NCBI RefSeq assembly: GCF_905163445.1 | Contig: NC_053183.1 | Span: forward strand, 11,098,001 to 11,162,000 | Length of the DNA stretch: 64,000 nucleotides | Source of the DNA: Pararge aegeria | Taxonomy: Eukaryota > Arthropoda > Insecta > Lepidoptera > Nymphalidae | Direction: 5' to 3' | Part shown: positions 1-12,055 of the stretch, in pieces | Layout: each line of letters begins with the position of its first letter | Position numbering within the stretch: position 1 is the first letter of the stretch | Notes under the pieces: model-generated | Told to the model about the DNA's origin: nothing | Databases searched by the model: none | Seen by the model: only the letters and a program-made list of their open reading frames with translations | Translations under genes and position numbers: made by a program

Positions 1-1094
1 AGCCTGAAAAAACAATACCTATTCCAACGTTACGTCACGTTTACGTTAATGATTTTAATAAAAGGTGTACGGTATCGATGAGTTGCCTGATGGATCAGAT
101 TCTTGGCCTATTGATGAAGCTTAATAGTCACTAGGTGATCTATTTGATAAGCGGATATGGGACGTATGCCAAAAAAACATACAAAGTATCATAGCTATTA
201 TAATGGATGGTAAACAAAATAGATTGATTAAATTATTAAGAAAAATAAATATCAATTTAAGTATTTATGTATGAAAATTTCTTTGTGTGATATTCAAGGT
301 TTGTTATTTATAAAAGTGTATTAGAAGCGCGTAGTGAAATCTACGGATCATTGTTTAAGTTCATCCTCAAAATATATTAATTTATCTCTATTAATAAATG
401 TACAGGAGGATCAATATATTGTTACATTATATTATTACTAGTTGCTTTGTTTAAGCTTATAAGATCAATATTCAGCAGATACTATATAGAAAATATACCT
501 AATACCTACGTAATATATGTACTAAATTTGACGTAAACAAAGAAGCCAATTCATCAGAATAGTGATGTTCATTTAATTGCTTACCAGGAATATACGTTAA
601 GGAAGAACTTTTCCATGATTATCTATATCTAGGCATTGCACATATTATTTTCATAATTGCCTTTGCCTATTAGTATATCAAAGTGCATAGGCATATAACT
701 ATACTATTGTGAATCGGCACAAGTTACAAAAAATCATCATCGTGTGAAAGTAAGTCATGTGTATAAGTCATACAAATTAGGTACCTTCCTAAGTTCTTAG
801 CATGCTCTGTGTAATGCTTTCGAAAAGATTCTTTCAATTTCGGCGTGGACATTTGTTAAGCAGATTTGTTGAATACTTAGCCTCGCTATTTGTAAAATAA
901 GCAAAGCTGTTTACACTGAAAAGCAAAAAGTAGATAAGGCTTTTAAAGTATTTATCATAGAAGCCCGTTAAAAGTTCAATAAATTTGAATTTTTATGATT
1001 TAAAATCTAGCGGCCATAAGAAACAAGACAATGGAAAATTGCCAGATAGAATTAGGTTTTATGTTTTATTTTTGAAATTTTTTTCTTCGTAGAA
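1..1094. other. AT-rich DNA, nothing recognised
   Basis: No open frame resembling a protein family and no recognised repeat on either strand. Confidence 0.5.
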
Positions 1095-1375
1095 CTAGAG
1101 TTACCGACTTAAATCAACGAGTCGCGAAGCTGAAGTGGCAATGGGTGGGGCACATAGCTCGGAGAACCAATGGACGTTTGAGTTCCAAGGTGTTGGAATG
1201 GCAACCCCGCACGGGTAAAGGCAGCGTTGGTCGACCTCCAACCAGGTGGACAGACGACATCAAACGAGTCGCGGGGAGCCACTTGTTACAAGCGGATCCC
1301 AAAATCCTGCAGTTGGAACGCCCTACAAAATACCTATGTCGAGCACTGGACTTCAATCGGTTGATTTGATGATTT
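1095..1375 (+). mobile_element. LINE fragment, RTE-like RT C-terminus
   Basis: The frame at 1145-1369 reads GHIARRTNGRLSSKVLEW, then GRPPTRWTDDIKRVAGS, the C-terminal region of a reverse transcriptase found in many lepidopteran LINEs. It is 5'-truncated and decayed. Related pieces lie near 5500 (-), 24968 (+), 34480 (-) and 45240 (+). Confidence 0.75.
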
Positions 1376-2999
1376 TCTTTGATCAAAAAATTGTTCGTCA
1401 TTCAAAATAATATAAATTATTATGGGATGACCCATAATAATTTCCGTATCAAGTGGAAATCCATACAAAAGACATATTCCAGCAGTCAACGTGCTGTGGT
1501 TGAAGATGTGATTAAACCATCTAAGTAGGTACAAACCACATACCATACCGCCTATGCTCCTAAAGCCTGGTAATGAATAAAAAAACGTACACAATATTTC
1601 TGGAAAATAACATACAATGACAGGCGACACTGGCACGCGATAATTATTTATTATAAATGGAAAATGTTTCTAGATGCTTTGCCATGCCTCCATGCAAATA
1701 TAGGTGTAGGGTAATTATAATATTAACTACTAAGCCGGAAACGTGACGTGTTTTTACTACATATGCCGGCTTTAATGCGACTCGTTCTAGGTAAATCCTT
1801 TTTCATTAACCTATAAAATCCTTTTCACCTTAAGATTAGGATTCTATCAGCCTTTGTGATTGTGAGTTTATTTTGGTTCGTTCGCCATTTTTGATAGATC
1901 GTGATCATCAAGATCACGATAAATCCAAAATGGCGAACACGTCATAAAAAACAGTGTTAGTTTCACTTGCACACGAAGGGTAGTATGTGGTTTGTCATAA
2001 TACTACTTAAGGTAAAATATCAAGTTAAAAAATTACGTAACATTAATATATCTAGCAAAAAAATTTCCTTTAAGACATGGGGAATAGTGCATCATACATC
2101 CCCTTTTAATTTTCAACTCATTATAATTATTTCCTGTTAAAGCTCCGATAAAAATGGTTCATGAGAAATAACCCCGTTTATAACGGACGGAAACATGGAC
2201 AGCGGAAGCCTGTCAACTAACCTTGGAAATTTGATGATTTTCCAGGACCAAAAGTAGCCTATATTTCTCCCAGTCCTTACACTACCATCGTAACTCCGAT
2301 TTGTGGTTATAGTTCAGTCAGGGCGTGAAATAAGAAAAAACAAACTCATATACGAGTACATCGTGTGGAAGTAACGATGTAGCTACATTTTTTGTTGAAA
2401 TAAGGCGAGAAACGAAGCATAACGATTTCACAATTGTTGTCTCATAATCCGTTCTTGCAAATAAGGTCATCACGCTTATTATCGTGACAAAGGCTGCTGT
2501 GGAAAATTTATGGATATCGTCCCTAAGGGCGGATTTCTAATACGTATCATTGAAATACCCTAGAGTGATTAAAGTATTACTAATTTATATTACTTGAGGT
2601 GCTGTGACTGTTTTACTAATTCAGACAATCAATGTGCCTATTATTAAACTTCTGTGTTTGTTTTAAACATATTTATTTGCAAGACCAATAACTACGGTTA
2701 GGTATAATATCACACTAGCTCTTGCTGGGTACACATGTTCGCTTTAACCACTGCACCAATCTTGATGTTTGGCACATACATCTGTACAGCTTGCACCATG
2801 AAGACTGGCATAGGATATCGTTTTTAAGCCGGAAAACGTAAAAAAACAAATATAGATAGATAGAAATAGAGTAGAATATGGTGTGGCGTACTGATTCGCG
2901 GGTAGTAACTGGCCAGCAGTCTTTGATTTTTTTATAGTTATAATTGTCGGAGCTAGCAGATGGCACACCCGGTGCTAAGTAGAAAACCATCGTCTATAA
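1376..2999. other. Intergenic or intronic stretch with one hairpin
   Basis: Contains an imperfect inverted repeat at about 1878-1940 (cgttcgccattttt against ccaaaatggcgaac, with an inner gatcgtgat stem). Nothing else recognisable except a weak repeat resemblance at 2900-2990. Confidence 0.4.
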
Positions 3000-3165
3000 A
3001 AGGGCAACACTAAGCAGGGCATGCAAATAACAGGTCCTGCAACGTGCTGCTCTGTGTCCATCAACTTAAGACGCAGGTGTTAAGCATGAAACTGCTTAAA
3101 TTCTCCTCCTATACGAGTTATATATCAATTTCAGGGTATGCAGTGCTTTTGTGCATATTTATTTT
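3000..3165 (+). repeat. Interspersed repeat family F (copy 1)
   Basis: The block around cctatacgagttatatatca and cagtgcttttgtgca recurs at 23030-23180, 25360-25435 and 26930-27000. Its class is unknown. Confidence 0.5.
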
Positions 3166-3182
3166 ATCTCGAATATTCATCT

Positions 3183-3370
3183 ATCATCATCATCATATCA
3201 ACCCATTACCGGCCTATTACAGGGCACGGGTCTCCTCCCACAATGAGAAGCGGTTAAGGCCGTAGTCACCTTTGAGAACATTATGTAGAACTCGGAGGAA
3301 AAGATCGTGAGGACACCTGCCTGCCTCACGATGGCAGGTGTCCTCACGATCTTTTCCTTCACCTTGAAGT
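3183..3370 (-). mobile_element. SINE C fragment with 26-bp perfect hairpin
   Basis: The left end (tcaacccattaccggcc) is the 3' tail of the SINE C family. Inside, 3296-3321 is repeated perfectly inverted at 3333-3358, an internal foldback of SINE sequence. Confidence 0.65.
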
Positions 3371-3469
3371 TGAAATATTTGAATTACTTTAAATATTCAT
3401 CTATACGTAAGTGTATTCGATACATATTTGATTTCTGTCACCCGGCTGTACTGACAGCATGAATATTTA

Positions 3470-3630
3470 GTACAAGTTGAGCTCATCCGGGGTCATCCCG
3501 CCATGCTTATTTCTGCCGCAAAGCAGCATTGTTGCAATGCTGAGTTCCGGTCTAAACGTCGTGGTTGCCGGTGTAATTACAGGCACATCATGTCAGGTCA
3601 CAGGTTGAAGAAGGTGTACATCACCCAAAA
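3470..3630 (+). repeat. Interspersed repeat family E (copy 1)
   Basis: Shares gccatgcttatttctg and tggttgccggtgtaa blocks with 16850-17025 and 57865-58025, all in the same orientation. Class unknown. Confidence 0.55.
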
Positions 3631-3665
3631 AACACTTCAGTAAGCGTAAAAAAATGTATCCATAA

Positions 3666-4904
3666 TCCCTATCTCTATCCCTATCTCTATCTCTACTAAT
3701 ATTATAAATGTGAATGTAACTTTGTTTGTTACGCTTTCACGCAAAAACTACTAAACCGATCATCATGAAACTTTGAACACATGTTTCTGAAGGTATTAGA
3801 ATTAATATAGGATGCTTTTTATCCCGAAATTAAGCTCAGCTCTTTTGGGAGATGGGGTAGAAGGTGTTTGACGATTTTAAAACATAACGCCGTCAAATGA
3901 TAAATTCAAATTCAAATCCAAATTCAAAATTCATTTATTTCAAGTAGGCCTAATTAATAAGCACTTATGAAACGTCAAGTCTGTTTGTGTAGTGACGCTA
4001 CCACCGGTTCGGAAGGCAGATTCCACTGAGAAGAGCCGGCAAGAAACTCAGCAGATTGCTCTTTTCCAACATCATTTTAAAGTTTAACAATCTTTAGAAT
4101 TTCTCCGTCTTGTGAGAGATGAGAGCGGTGAGAGTTAAGGAATTCATCATTCGTGTAGTAACCACGATTTATTAAATGTGTTTTAATATATTGTTTAAAC
4201 TTAGGTAAAGGTAGATCTAATATTACCTTCGGTATCATGTTATAAAAGCATATACCCATCCCCACAAAGGATTTCTGTACTTTTCTCAGACGATATGCAG
4301 ATATCACTAATTTTGTTTATAATTACTTATGTTTTGTTTAATAAAGATAATATTATTATAAATATATTGCGAGGCTACTGTAATTATACCTATTTCTTTA
4401 AATTTGGTACGAAGCGATTCGCGTGATCTAAGTTTATATATCGATCTCACAGCTCTTTTCTGTAGTATAAATATAGGTTCTATATCAGCAGCTCTGCCCC
4501 ATAACAAGATCCCATACGACATTACACTATGGAAGTATGCACAAAAAACAATTTTTTCTGACAGCATAAGCAGCTGAACTGAGCTTACCCGCTAGTGTCT
4601 CGATATGAGCACCCTACCTATACAACCGACACTTAGATAACCGATTTAAATAATAACTTTTGTACTTTAGAGGTTATAATATCTGTTTAATATTGTACAA
4701 ATTTCGTGTAGATCTTATATCAATGTTATTGGAGATAGAGGACACAACTCAGCGGACGGCAGCCAACCCGTCATTTAAAGCCTTAAATTAGCTAAGCCTA
4801 GCAATCCTAAATACATAAAGTGCGTAGAATTACACCTAAATCGAATGCAACATGTCTTTCGAAAAACAAAAACAAACGCAGAATAAGTCGCGGGCAACAT
4901 CTAT
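3666..4904 (+). mobile_element. Non-autonomous Helitron-like element, split by a LINE
   Basis: Begins A/TC with ccctatctctat repeats, then ctactaatattataaatgtg, and ends cgcgggcaacatctatt (the terminal CTAG mutated to CTAT). The two halves, 3666-3901 and about 4636-4904, match the 5' and 3' parts of the intact copy at 18849-19294. Confidence 0.7.
3902..4635 (-). mobile_element. 5'-truncated LINE inserted in a Helitron
   Basis: Minus-strand frames at 4567-4307 and 4307-4077 read QKRAVRSIYKLRSRESLRTK, KEIGIITVASQYIYNN, and YRLRKVQKSFVGMGICFYNM, the C-terminal region of a Jockey/CR1-like reverse transcriptase. A 3' tail with AATTTG-type repeats lies at 3902-3935. Close relatives lie at 58040 (+) and 35515 (-). 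Confidence 0.85.
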
Positions 4905-5317
4905 TACACTATAACTAATGAAATAGTAATCTTGTAAAATATTGTTTCTAGTACCTATATTAGAAAATGATTCTTTATCAGTTAGTGATCCGCACATATT
5001 TGTTTAGCGTCAAAAGACACCGTGACGCCACCACGCTGAACTTCAAAGAGATTATCAAATTTACTTTTCCCCAAACAGTTTTCTTTAAGATAACATTCTT
5101 ATCATGATAAGAAAAATTAGACATTATAAATTATAGCATGTATGTATTTAATATAAACATAAATTAAATCAATGTCAGGGTTATACGTAAGCCCATTTAT
5201 CTTCATTCCACTTCAATTCACCCCTGAATGCAATTTTACCCGGACATCCTACCGTAACGCTTAAACGCTTGGCGGCTTGACTTTCAGTCGCACTTTGTAA
5301 GTACGTAAATGCCGACT
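4905..5317. other. Nothing recognised
   Basis: AT-rich stretch without supported feature. Confidence 0.4.
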
Positions 5318-5462
5318 AAAATGGTAGCGGGCTAACCTGATGTACTTATGTGCGGCAGATATTATAATAAACCAAATACCACTAATCGGTTTCTACCCAA
5401 CATATTATGTTTACGCTAAATTGCAAAGCGGCACGTCTTTGTAGGTAGGGTTGGTAACATGT
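5318..5462 (-). mobile_element. SINE B fragment
   Basis: Matches the body of the SINE B copy at 16501-16821 (gcgggctaacctg at the start, cggcacgtctttg near the end). The tRNA head is missing. Confidence 0.6.
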
Positions 5463-5499
5463 CAACCAATCGACGTCCACTGCTGGACATTGATTTTTT

Positions 5500-5722
5500 T
5501 TAGGGAGTTCCACAATACACGGTCCCACGGCTCCCAGCGACTCGCCTGATGTCATCTGTCCACCTCGTTGGGGGCCGACCTACGCTGCGTTTACCGGTGC
5601 GGGGTCGCCATTCCAGCACCTTAAGACCCCAACGTCCATCGGTTCTCCGAGCTATGTGCCCTGCTCATTGCCACTTCAGCTTCGCGACTCGTTAAGCTAT
5701 GTCGGTAACTCTTGTTCTTCTA
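5500..5722 (-). mobile_element. LINE fragment, RTE-like RT C-terminus
   Basis: On the minus strand it has the same GRPPTRWTDD-type region as 1095-1375, ending near the conserved cagtggacgtcgattggttg. Confidence 0.7.
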
Positions 5723-5842
5723 CGGATCTCCTTATTTCTGATTTGATCACGTAGATATACTTCTAGCATAGCTCTCTCCATCGCCCGCTGAGTGACTGAG
5801 CCTTCTTGTGAGGGTTGGTAGCATTTTTTTTTAATTCCACAA

Positions 5843-6137
5843 CAAGTTAGCTCCTTACCGCAATCTCACCTGATAGTAAGTGATGAGACAGTCGAAGATG
5901 ACTACGGGCTTATCTGATATATGTATGGCATTTATGTTAGACCCATACTTCTTAACAGTTTGTACGCGTCATCATACCGCAAACGCTTTGCGGAACGTCA
6001 TTGTCGGTAAACCACTGCCGAACCTTCCACCTGGAAAAATTCTGAACTTAATAAATTTCTCAATTGTCGCTGCCGGGGAACCAAACCGTGATCTCCGCTT
6101 AAATGACCACCGCGCTCACCACTGCGCCAGGGAGCGA
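5843..6137 (-). mobile_element. SINE B, near full length
   Basis: Right end on the minus strand begins ccctggcgcagtggtgagcg, a tRNA-type A box, and continues to a degenerate B box (ggtttggttcccc). The left end carries gcaatctcacctg, the family's 3' end. Confidence 0.75.
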
Positions 6138-6157
6138 ACAATCAGTTTTATTTTGTA

Positions 6158-6564
6158 CTAGCTGTTGCCCGTGACTTCGTCTGCCATTGTTTTGTTTTTT
6201 GATGTGACATTCAATTGGCATTCAAGTATTCAGTTTCGCTAAGCCTTAAATGAGGGGTTTGCTGCTGTCCGCTGAGGAGTTCTGTCCTCTATCTCCAACT
6301 ACATTCATCAGATCTGCACAAAGTTTTGGCAAAATTAAATACGGTCGGTTAAAATTTGTCGTAGTTATGGTGTAAAATCGTGAAACACTTTCATTCCCTC
6401 CCAAAGGAACCGAGCTTAATGTCGGGATAAAAAGTATCCTATATTACTTCTAACACTTCCAAGAATATGTGTACTAAATTTCATGCGAATCGGTATAGTA
6501 GTTTTTGCGTGAAAGCGTACGAACAAACTTACATTGACGTTTATAATATTAGTAGAGATAGGGA
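6158..6564 (-). mobile_element. Non-autonomous Helitron-like element
   Basis: On the minus strand it starts TC (6564-6563) with ctactaatattataaacg and ends gggcaacagCTAG (6161-6158), flanked by A and T as Helitrons are. Homologous to 18849-19294. Confidence 0.75.
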
Positions 6565-7313
6565 TTGTAAGTTAGATTTTCCAGCGGAATTAGCTGCAAA
6601 AGTTAGAATTAAATACAATGACGTAGCTACACCATTTTGAAGTTTTAAACATCCGAATAGTGCCTCTGACGATAATACCGTCACTGGCGCCCTTAATATG
6701 ACCTGATATCCTTCCGTGATCTTTTTAATCTTATCAACAAACATCTATCAAGTTTGTGTTTACAAAACAAACTTCGTCAAAGAAGACCGCAACGTGCAAT
6801 TGTGCAAATATTTCAGATAAATACCTTTACTACCTACTTATTTAACGACAACTTTAACTACTTTGTTTACTCTATGTAGGAAAGGCATGTGATATTGAAG
6901 TAGATACGTCTTGTGAACGAATTGACTTTTGCTAAAGACTTCGTTTGTCGTTTGTCCATCTTTTATGGGGATCTAAAAACCTTTTCCGTTGCCGGATGAC
7001 CAACTTTTATTGCAACTTATGCATCGCAACTCTCTGAGTTAAATCAGTAACTCAGACTCTTCTGATCTTCTTGTTGTCTGGCCTCTACCCTACTCCTCAC
7101 AGAATAGCTCGCTACCATATTATAATGCTTCATCACTAAGATGCTGCCAGGTGAAATTCAGAGCAGATATTCTAAAGCGGATAAAAAAAATTGGATATAA
7201 ATAGGTAAAGTCAAGATATATTACTCTCTCCATAGTGATCCTCCGAGTAAAGCAGTATAATGTTGGCTATTCTGTTATACACAAATCTTCAAACTGAACT
7301 AAATAAACTGATT
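6565..7313. other. Mostly unrecognised, one SINE B tail
   Basis: A SINE B 3' fragment (+) lies at about 7105-7170. The rest shows no supported feature. Confidence 0.4.
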
Positions 7314-7372
7314 TTAAAATAGTGCTGTCCTTGTCCACAAATTTCCTGTAGCAAAGGACAGCACTATTTTAA
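7314..7372. repeat. Perfect 19-bp inverted repeat
   Basis: 7314-7332 (ttaaaatagtgctgtcctt) is repeated inverted at 7354-7372 with a 21-base spacer. The sequence after it, cctgtcaatttagtt and onward, recurs at 33737-33790. Confidence 0.85.
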
Positions 7373-7786
7373 GTCCTGTCAATTTAGTTTCGTTAGATAT
7401 TCGTGTACAACAAAATTACCAAATGAACCAATGTCATACGACTCTCTGCCACATACCTGAATCAATACCATCTATAAAAAAAGTTACAAGGACGAAGAGT
7501 AACTTGGGCTACTTATGATACCAAGGAAACATACGGCTCTCACGGGTTTTGTAAAAAACCGTATTTAACGCGAACGAAAAACACTGGCACAAGCTAATAA
7601 TTAAATAAAATGGAAGGATTATTAAATATTTAAGACTGTGTCATGCGGACGCTCATGACCAGTAGAGAGTTAGCACGACATCGGCAGCTAAATATTTCCA
7701 CGTTACGGTTACGACCGGCCCAAGGCTCGCTGCAGCGCGCGGTACAAACAGTACACAATCGTAAAGACGCGCTAATGCGTGGGTTA

Positions 7787-8145
7787 CGACCGTGTTTGAT
7801 GCCACTGCATTCGCTATAGTGATGGGGCAGAAACTTGACTAAAAAGAAATACTTCGCACTAATAGCTTTTTTTTTTATTTCCCTATAACACTTACGTTAG
7901 CCAGTGAACGATGGTGTTTGATGCTTCTGCATACGGTATAGTGACGGAACAAAACCTTAACTAAAAAGACAAACTTCTGACTATACATTTGTTTTTTTTT
8001 CACTACATTACACGGTAGCCGTTGAACGACCGTGTGTGATGCCACTGCATTCGATAAAGTGATGAGACAAAAACTTGAAAAAAAAGATAAAGTTTTGACT
8101 AAGCCCAAATTTTTTATTCCACTACATGTTAGCGTGGGAGTAAAA
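7787..8145. repeat. Three tandem copies of a ~120-bp unit
   Basis: Units start at 7787, 7908 and 8027 (gaccgtgtttgatgccactg type), each with a central gtgatg...caaaaacttgactaaaaaga part and a T-rich run near its end. The copies are diverged, so the array is not recent. Confidence 0.85.
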
Positions 8146-8189
8146 TCGTGAAACGGTGGGAGCGGGCGAAGCTGTTAGAGGTTCGGTTT

Positions 8190-8275
8190 GTACGCGGCAT
8201 CGTATCGGAAAGATAAGTCGCTTGGCGGCACATCTATATCGGTATGGTGGTAACTGTCACTAGACAAAAGTTTTA
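8190..8275 (-). mobile_element. SINE B fragment
   Basis: Contains cggcatcgta, gtcgcttggcggcac and ggtggtaactg, the middle of SINE B. Confidence 0.5.
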
Positions 8276-8650
8276 GTTCACCGTTGTGTACTCAGAGACG
8301 TGTGAAGTCTACCAATCCCTCTGTTCGACTGGCCAAAAATCTGCTCGTTCTGAGAAGGTTTTTTCAACCCATTACCGGCCCACTACAGGGCACGGAACCG
8401 GTAATTGGTTGATAATGATGATGATGATGATACACCTAACCTACGATAAGTATCTCCTGTGGTAACTTTACCGAAATTTGAAATAACATGAAAAAATATG
8501 AAACAGTAAAAATGTGGGAAAAATAGGATAAGAAGACGTCAATGACTATTATTCCCGACATGCAATCTCTTAGAATCATGCAACCGATTATAAAGCAGAC
8601 ATTATACAAATATACATATTTTTTTCTTATCCGAATACCAGTTAACTCAA

Positions 8651-9175
8651 CTGCAATCTCACCTGGTGCTAGTGATAATGCAGTCTAATGTGGTAGCAAG
8701 CTAATCTATTAGGGTAATGGTAGTAATATTAAACCCATACCACAAATTGTCTTCACATCGGCATCGTACCGCCGTCTTCTTCTTACTCGTTACAGTCTTG
8801 ACAGACTGGTCGTGGTCACATCTGGGTGTTGTGGCTCGCTTTACAATCCATCGCCACTCTTCTCTTACAGTTGCCTTTCTTGCGCATTCATGTAGAGGAG
8901 CCTCGATTGCGGCCTTCACTTGGTCCACCCATCTCATCGGTGATCTATCGCGTGCTCTGGTAACTTCTTCTTTCCCTTGAACTACAAGACGCTCACGTCA
9001 TTATGCCTGGACACGTGACCGAAGAAACTGAGAATTCGCGCTTGAACTGCAGAAGATAGGCGCTGTATCGTCTCGCCGTACCAGGCTTGGCAGCACGTCT
9101 TTGATAAAGTGATATCTAGTCACGGTTGAAGCCTAAACCCGAGGAAATTCCGAAATTATAAACTTCTCATAATGC
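8651..9175 (-). mobile_element. SINE B fragments around a LINE RT remnant
   Basis: SINE B pieces at 8651-8770 and about 9085-9170. Between them a minus-strand frame (8937-8800) reads MRWVDQVKAAIEAPLHECAR, resembling the RWxDxV region at the end of many LINE reverse transcriptases. So a LINE remnant sits between, or is inserted in, SINE pieces. Confidence 0.5.
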
Positions 9176-10005
9176 CATAAATAAACTTAAGTAATACTTG
9201 ATTGGTATGTTGGAATAGCGTGAAGCTCTGAAACTCTGTTTTCTACGAGAGAGCTGGCCAGCATTGGGACATTGATATTGCGTTATCTGATTGTGTGTAA
9301 CTTTTCAATCGTAGGACGCCGCTCAGTCTATCTGAAACTATTACGTGTATGAGTTGCATTTTTTATGATAATGCTTATGAATCGATTCAGGCGTAGACAA
9401 TAGACCGTTTTCCATCACTAATGTTGTTACATCAGACTTCATCTTGGCACACGCAGATGCCATACAATATTACTAAATTACTATCCTCGCGTGTATTAAT
9501 CGCTGACGTCTAACATCGTGCAAACATATCATTAACTTGTGTCTACTATACTTAGCATTTATGATGCTAAGATGATAAAACTGCGATGTCATCTATTTCC
9601 CAAAGTATTTCTCGCAAAACATTCATTTAGTTCGTGTAGTCAAAATCTTTCTCCATTTTTATGTTATTCTTTATACTATTAGTATGTGTAGGGCCACGTA
9701 TTTCTCGTTTTACACGTCCATAATTGGCCACCGACTACCGCCTTATTGCTAAATATACCTAAGAACTATACCTATTACTAAATAAGAACTTAAAACTTAA
9801 TATAGGTACATATTATGTTTAAGATTTTATGTAGATAGCCCATTTTAGATTTCTATAAATATTAAATTTCTTGGTAGTTCGGTTTCAGATTTTTACTTTC
9901 AAACAAATGGAGACAATAATAATAAGTAAAATAATAATAGTCGACCGTTGTTGTTCCGATCGTCGTTTCAGTCAATGGTCTTCTCGCGAAAAGCTTCGAC
10001 CAACA
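9176..10005. other. Nothing recognised
   Basis: AT-rich stretch without supported feature. Confidence 0.4.
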
Positions 10006-10165
10006 TCTCAAAAAGCTTTCGCTTGGTTGTTGGATCAAAGGTCGGATACAGAAGGCAGTAGTCCTTGAAACGGCGCGTATTGTGAGGAGGTTCCTCACTC
10101 TGGAGCCCTGATCACCGGTTGCTTGGGTATTCAAAAGCTCCGTAAGCGGAGGGTGGAAGTTTTTT
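10006..10165 (+). mobile_element. Possible LINE 3'-end fragment
   Basis: One frame reads VVLETARIVRRFLTLEP, then a stop and PVAWVFKSSVSGGW. The sequence looks like a retroelement 3' coding end that I have the impression recurs in Lepidoptera, but no diagnostic RT motif is present. Confidence 0.35.
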
Positions 10166-11729
10166 TTTTATAAATTTTAATAGTGTTTTTTAATTTATTT
10201 TTAAGCGTTGTTCATAATTAAAAAAAAAAAAAAGAAAAATAATAAATGATAGAAGTAAAATAAAAACAATACAAAATAATTATTGCATATCACAATACTA
10301 AACGATTAGTTTGGTCCCATCGTCATCACCCTCCGCCTATATTAACGTCCCAATGCCGGAATCCTCTCTACTCTGCCCCCAACATCATAAATAATTCCGA
10401 AACGGTACGCCACGCTGGCCAAGTGCGGATTAGCTTAAGCATTTGATAATCTATGGAGAACTGTTATGGAAGTGATATTTAATTTTTTTAATAAATAAAT
10501 TGCACATAGCTCCGAAATGTGAGAGCGTGCTGGGAATTGAACTAAATTCCCCAAAAGGAACTCTAAGTGTTAACCATGGACGTACCCAGCTTCTGACCTA
10601 GGGCGGGCAAGTGAGATTTTTTTAGGTCAGATTCTCTGCGGCTGTTTTGTGATACACACTCTAAGAAGACACCTACATGAAACATTAGGTATATGAAGTT
10701 CAGTGTGTAGGACAAACCGCCGCAAATGATTCGGCTTGATAGTTAGTATTGGTTGTCTATACTAACTCTACTACTGTAATGATACCAATTCTGAATATTG
10801 AAGATGTTTTGATAACTTTTAAGAGTGCCGTCTATAAATGTTATCTATGTTGTAACAGCAGTAAAAAATATTGCTTTTTCCGAAGCTCGGGCCAAAACTG
10901 TAATTTTACCTTTTTTGTCTGCCTGTCGGAACACATTTTTTGCGAGATAGGAGGGGGCTAAATTCTATACAAAAAACAACGCTCCTTGTGTGATGTTTAA
11001 CTTAGTGCCCTCAGCGGAAACAATTTTTTTCCATTGTGTTCGTGAACTTTTTTCCGTGAAGCTATTACATCCAGCAATAAAACATCCATATATAAAACCA
11101 ATGAAATATTATCTACTGTATATACGCAAATTAGAATCCGGATATCCATAACGCATGGCGCATACCTATGATTATGGTAACAAAAGTTACAACTGCTGAT
11201 GAGTTTTTTATGCACTGAACGTATGACTGTGTTTAATGTGTAGGTTGACAGCATAAAATGAAAGTTAGTGTACATAATGTAAGTGTAAGTTTTGAAATTA
11301 TTAAATCTACTTATTTTTAATGCATCTCTCAATTTATTTCTTAAAACATACTCTCTTTATGCTATGAAGTCCCTAACGCCTCTTACGGAAAAAACAGGAT
11401 CTGGTTAAAGACCTTTTTAATTAGACTAAAGACATTTTTTAAGTCACTTCTTGTTTATTAGTCTTCAATTTCGTTTCTCTAATAGTTAAGGCTCCTAAAA
11501 TAAGATTATGGACCGTAGATGTAGCACCTACCTAATGGAAATGAAATACAAGTGTGCTTATATGGATACAATCTTTGAAATCTAGAATAAGTTATTAATT
11601 TGCGCTCAAGATTAACAATGTACTCTATCCAAATCTTCAGATATCTTTGTGCCATCCTTTTCCTACTCATCTGCATAGATAAGGATGGCACTTCAATCTG
11701 CCAGCTGATGATTTTGAATTCGATTGATT
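10166..11729. other. Nothing recognised
   Basis: Poly-A/T runs near 10170-10260. The minus-strand 111-residue open frame at 11332-10997 has no recognisable motif and sits in AT-rich DNA. Confidence 0.4.
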
Positions 11730-12055
11730 AGTAACCTATCATCATCATACCTCCTCCCGATAGATACGGGGATTCTGTCGCCCGTCAGAGTTTGGTCCTC
11801 GAGTTGAAAGGCATACCCCGTGTTCCTGGTTTGCCTTCGGTGGTGTTCAGTGGTAACCGAAGTTGTTACAGAGAAGTGCCTGCCTCAGTAGGCACCGCTG
11901 GCTGGGTTGCGGTTGTGTGCGAAAGCGTTCCCATGACCTAGTCACCAGGCGATGAGTTGGAACACCGTGGGGTTTTAGTCGGTAAGAGTCCGGCATAACC
12001 ACTGCACCTCCCCGTGGTGTAGTGGTATCCATGAGGATTTCCCCACGAGAAAAAA
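11730..12055. repeat. Probable interspersed repeat with tRNA-like piece
   Basis: More GC-rich than its surroundings. Ends with gtggtgtagtggtatcc, which resembles a tRNA D-arm (A box), then an A-run. No second copy was found in the window, so the class is uncertain. Confidence 0.35.

Noticed and set aside
10997..11332. 111-codon minus-strand frame
   Set aside because: No motif, low-complexity AT-rich composition, no splice or codon-bias support.
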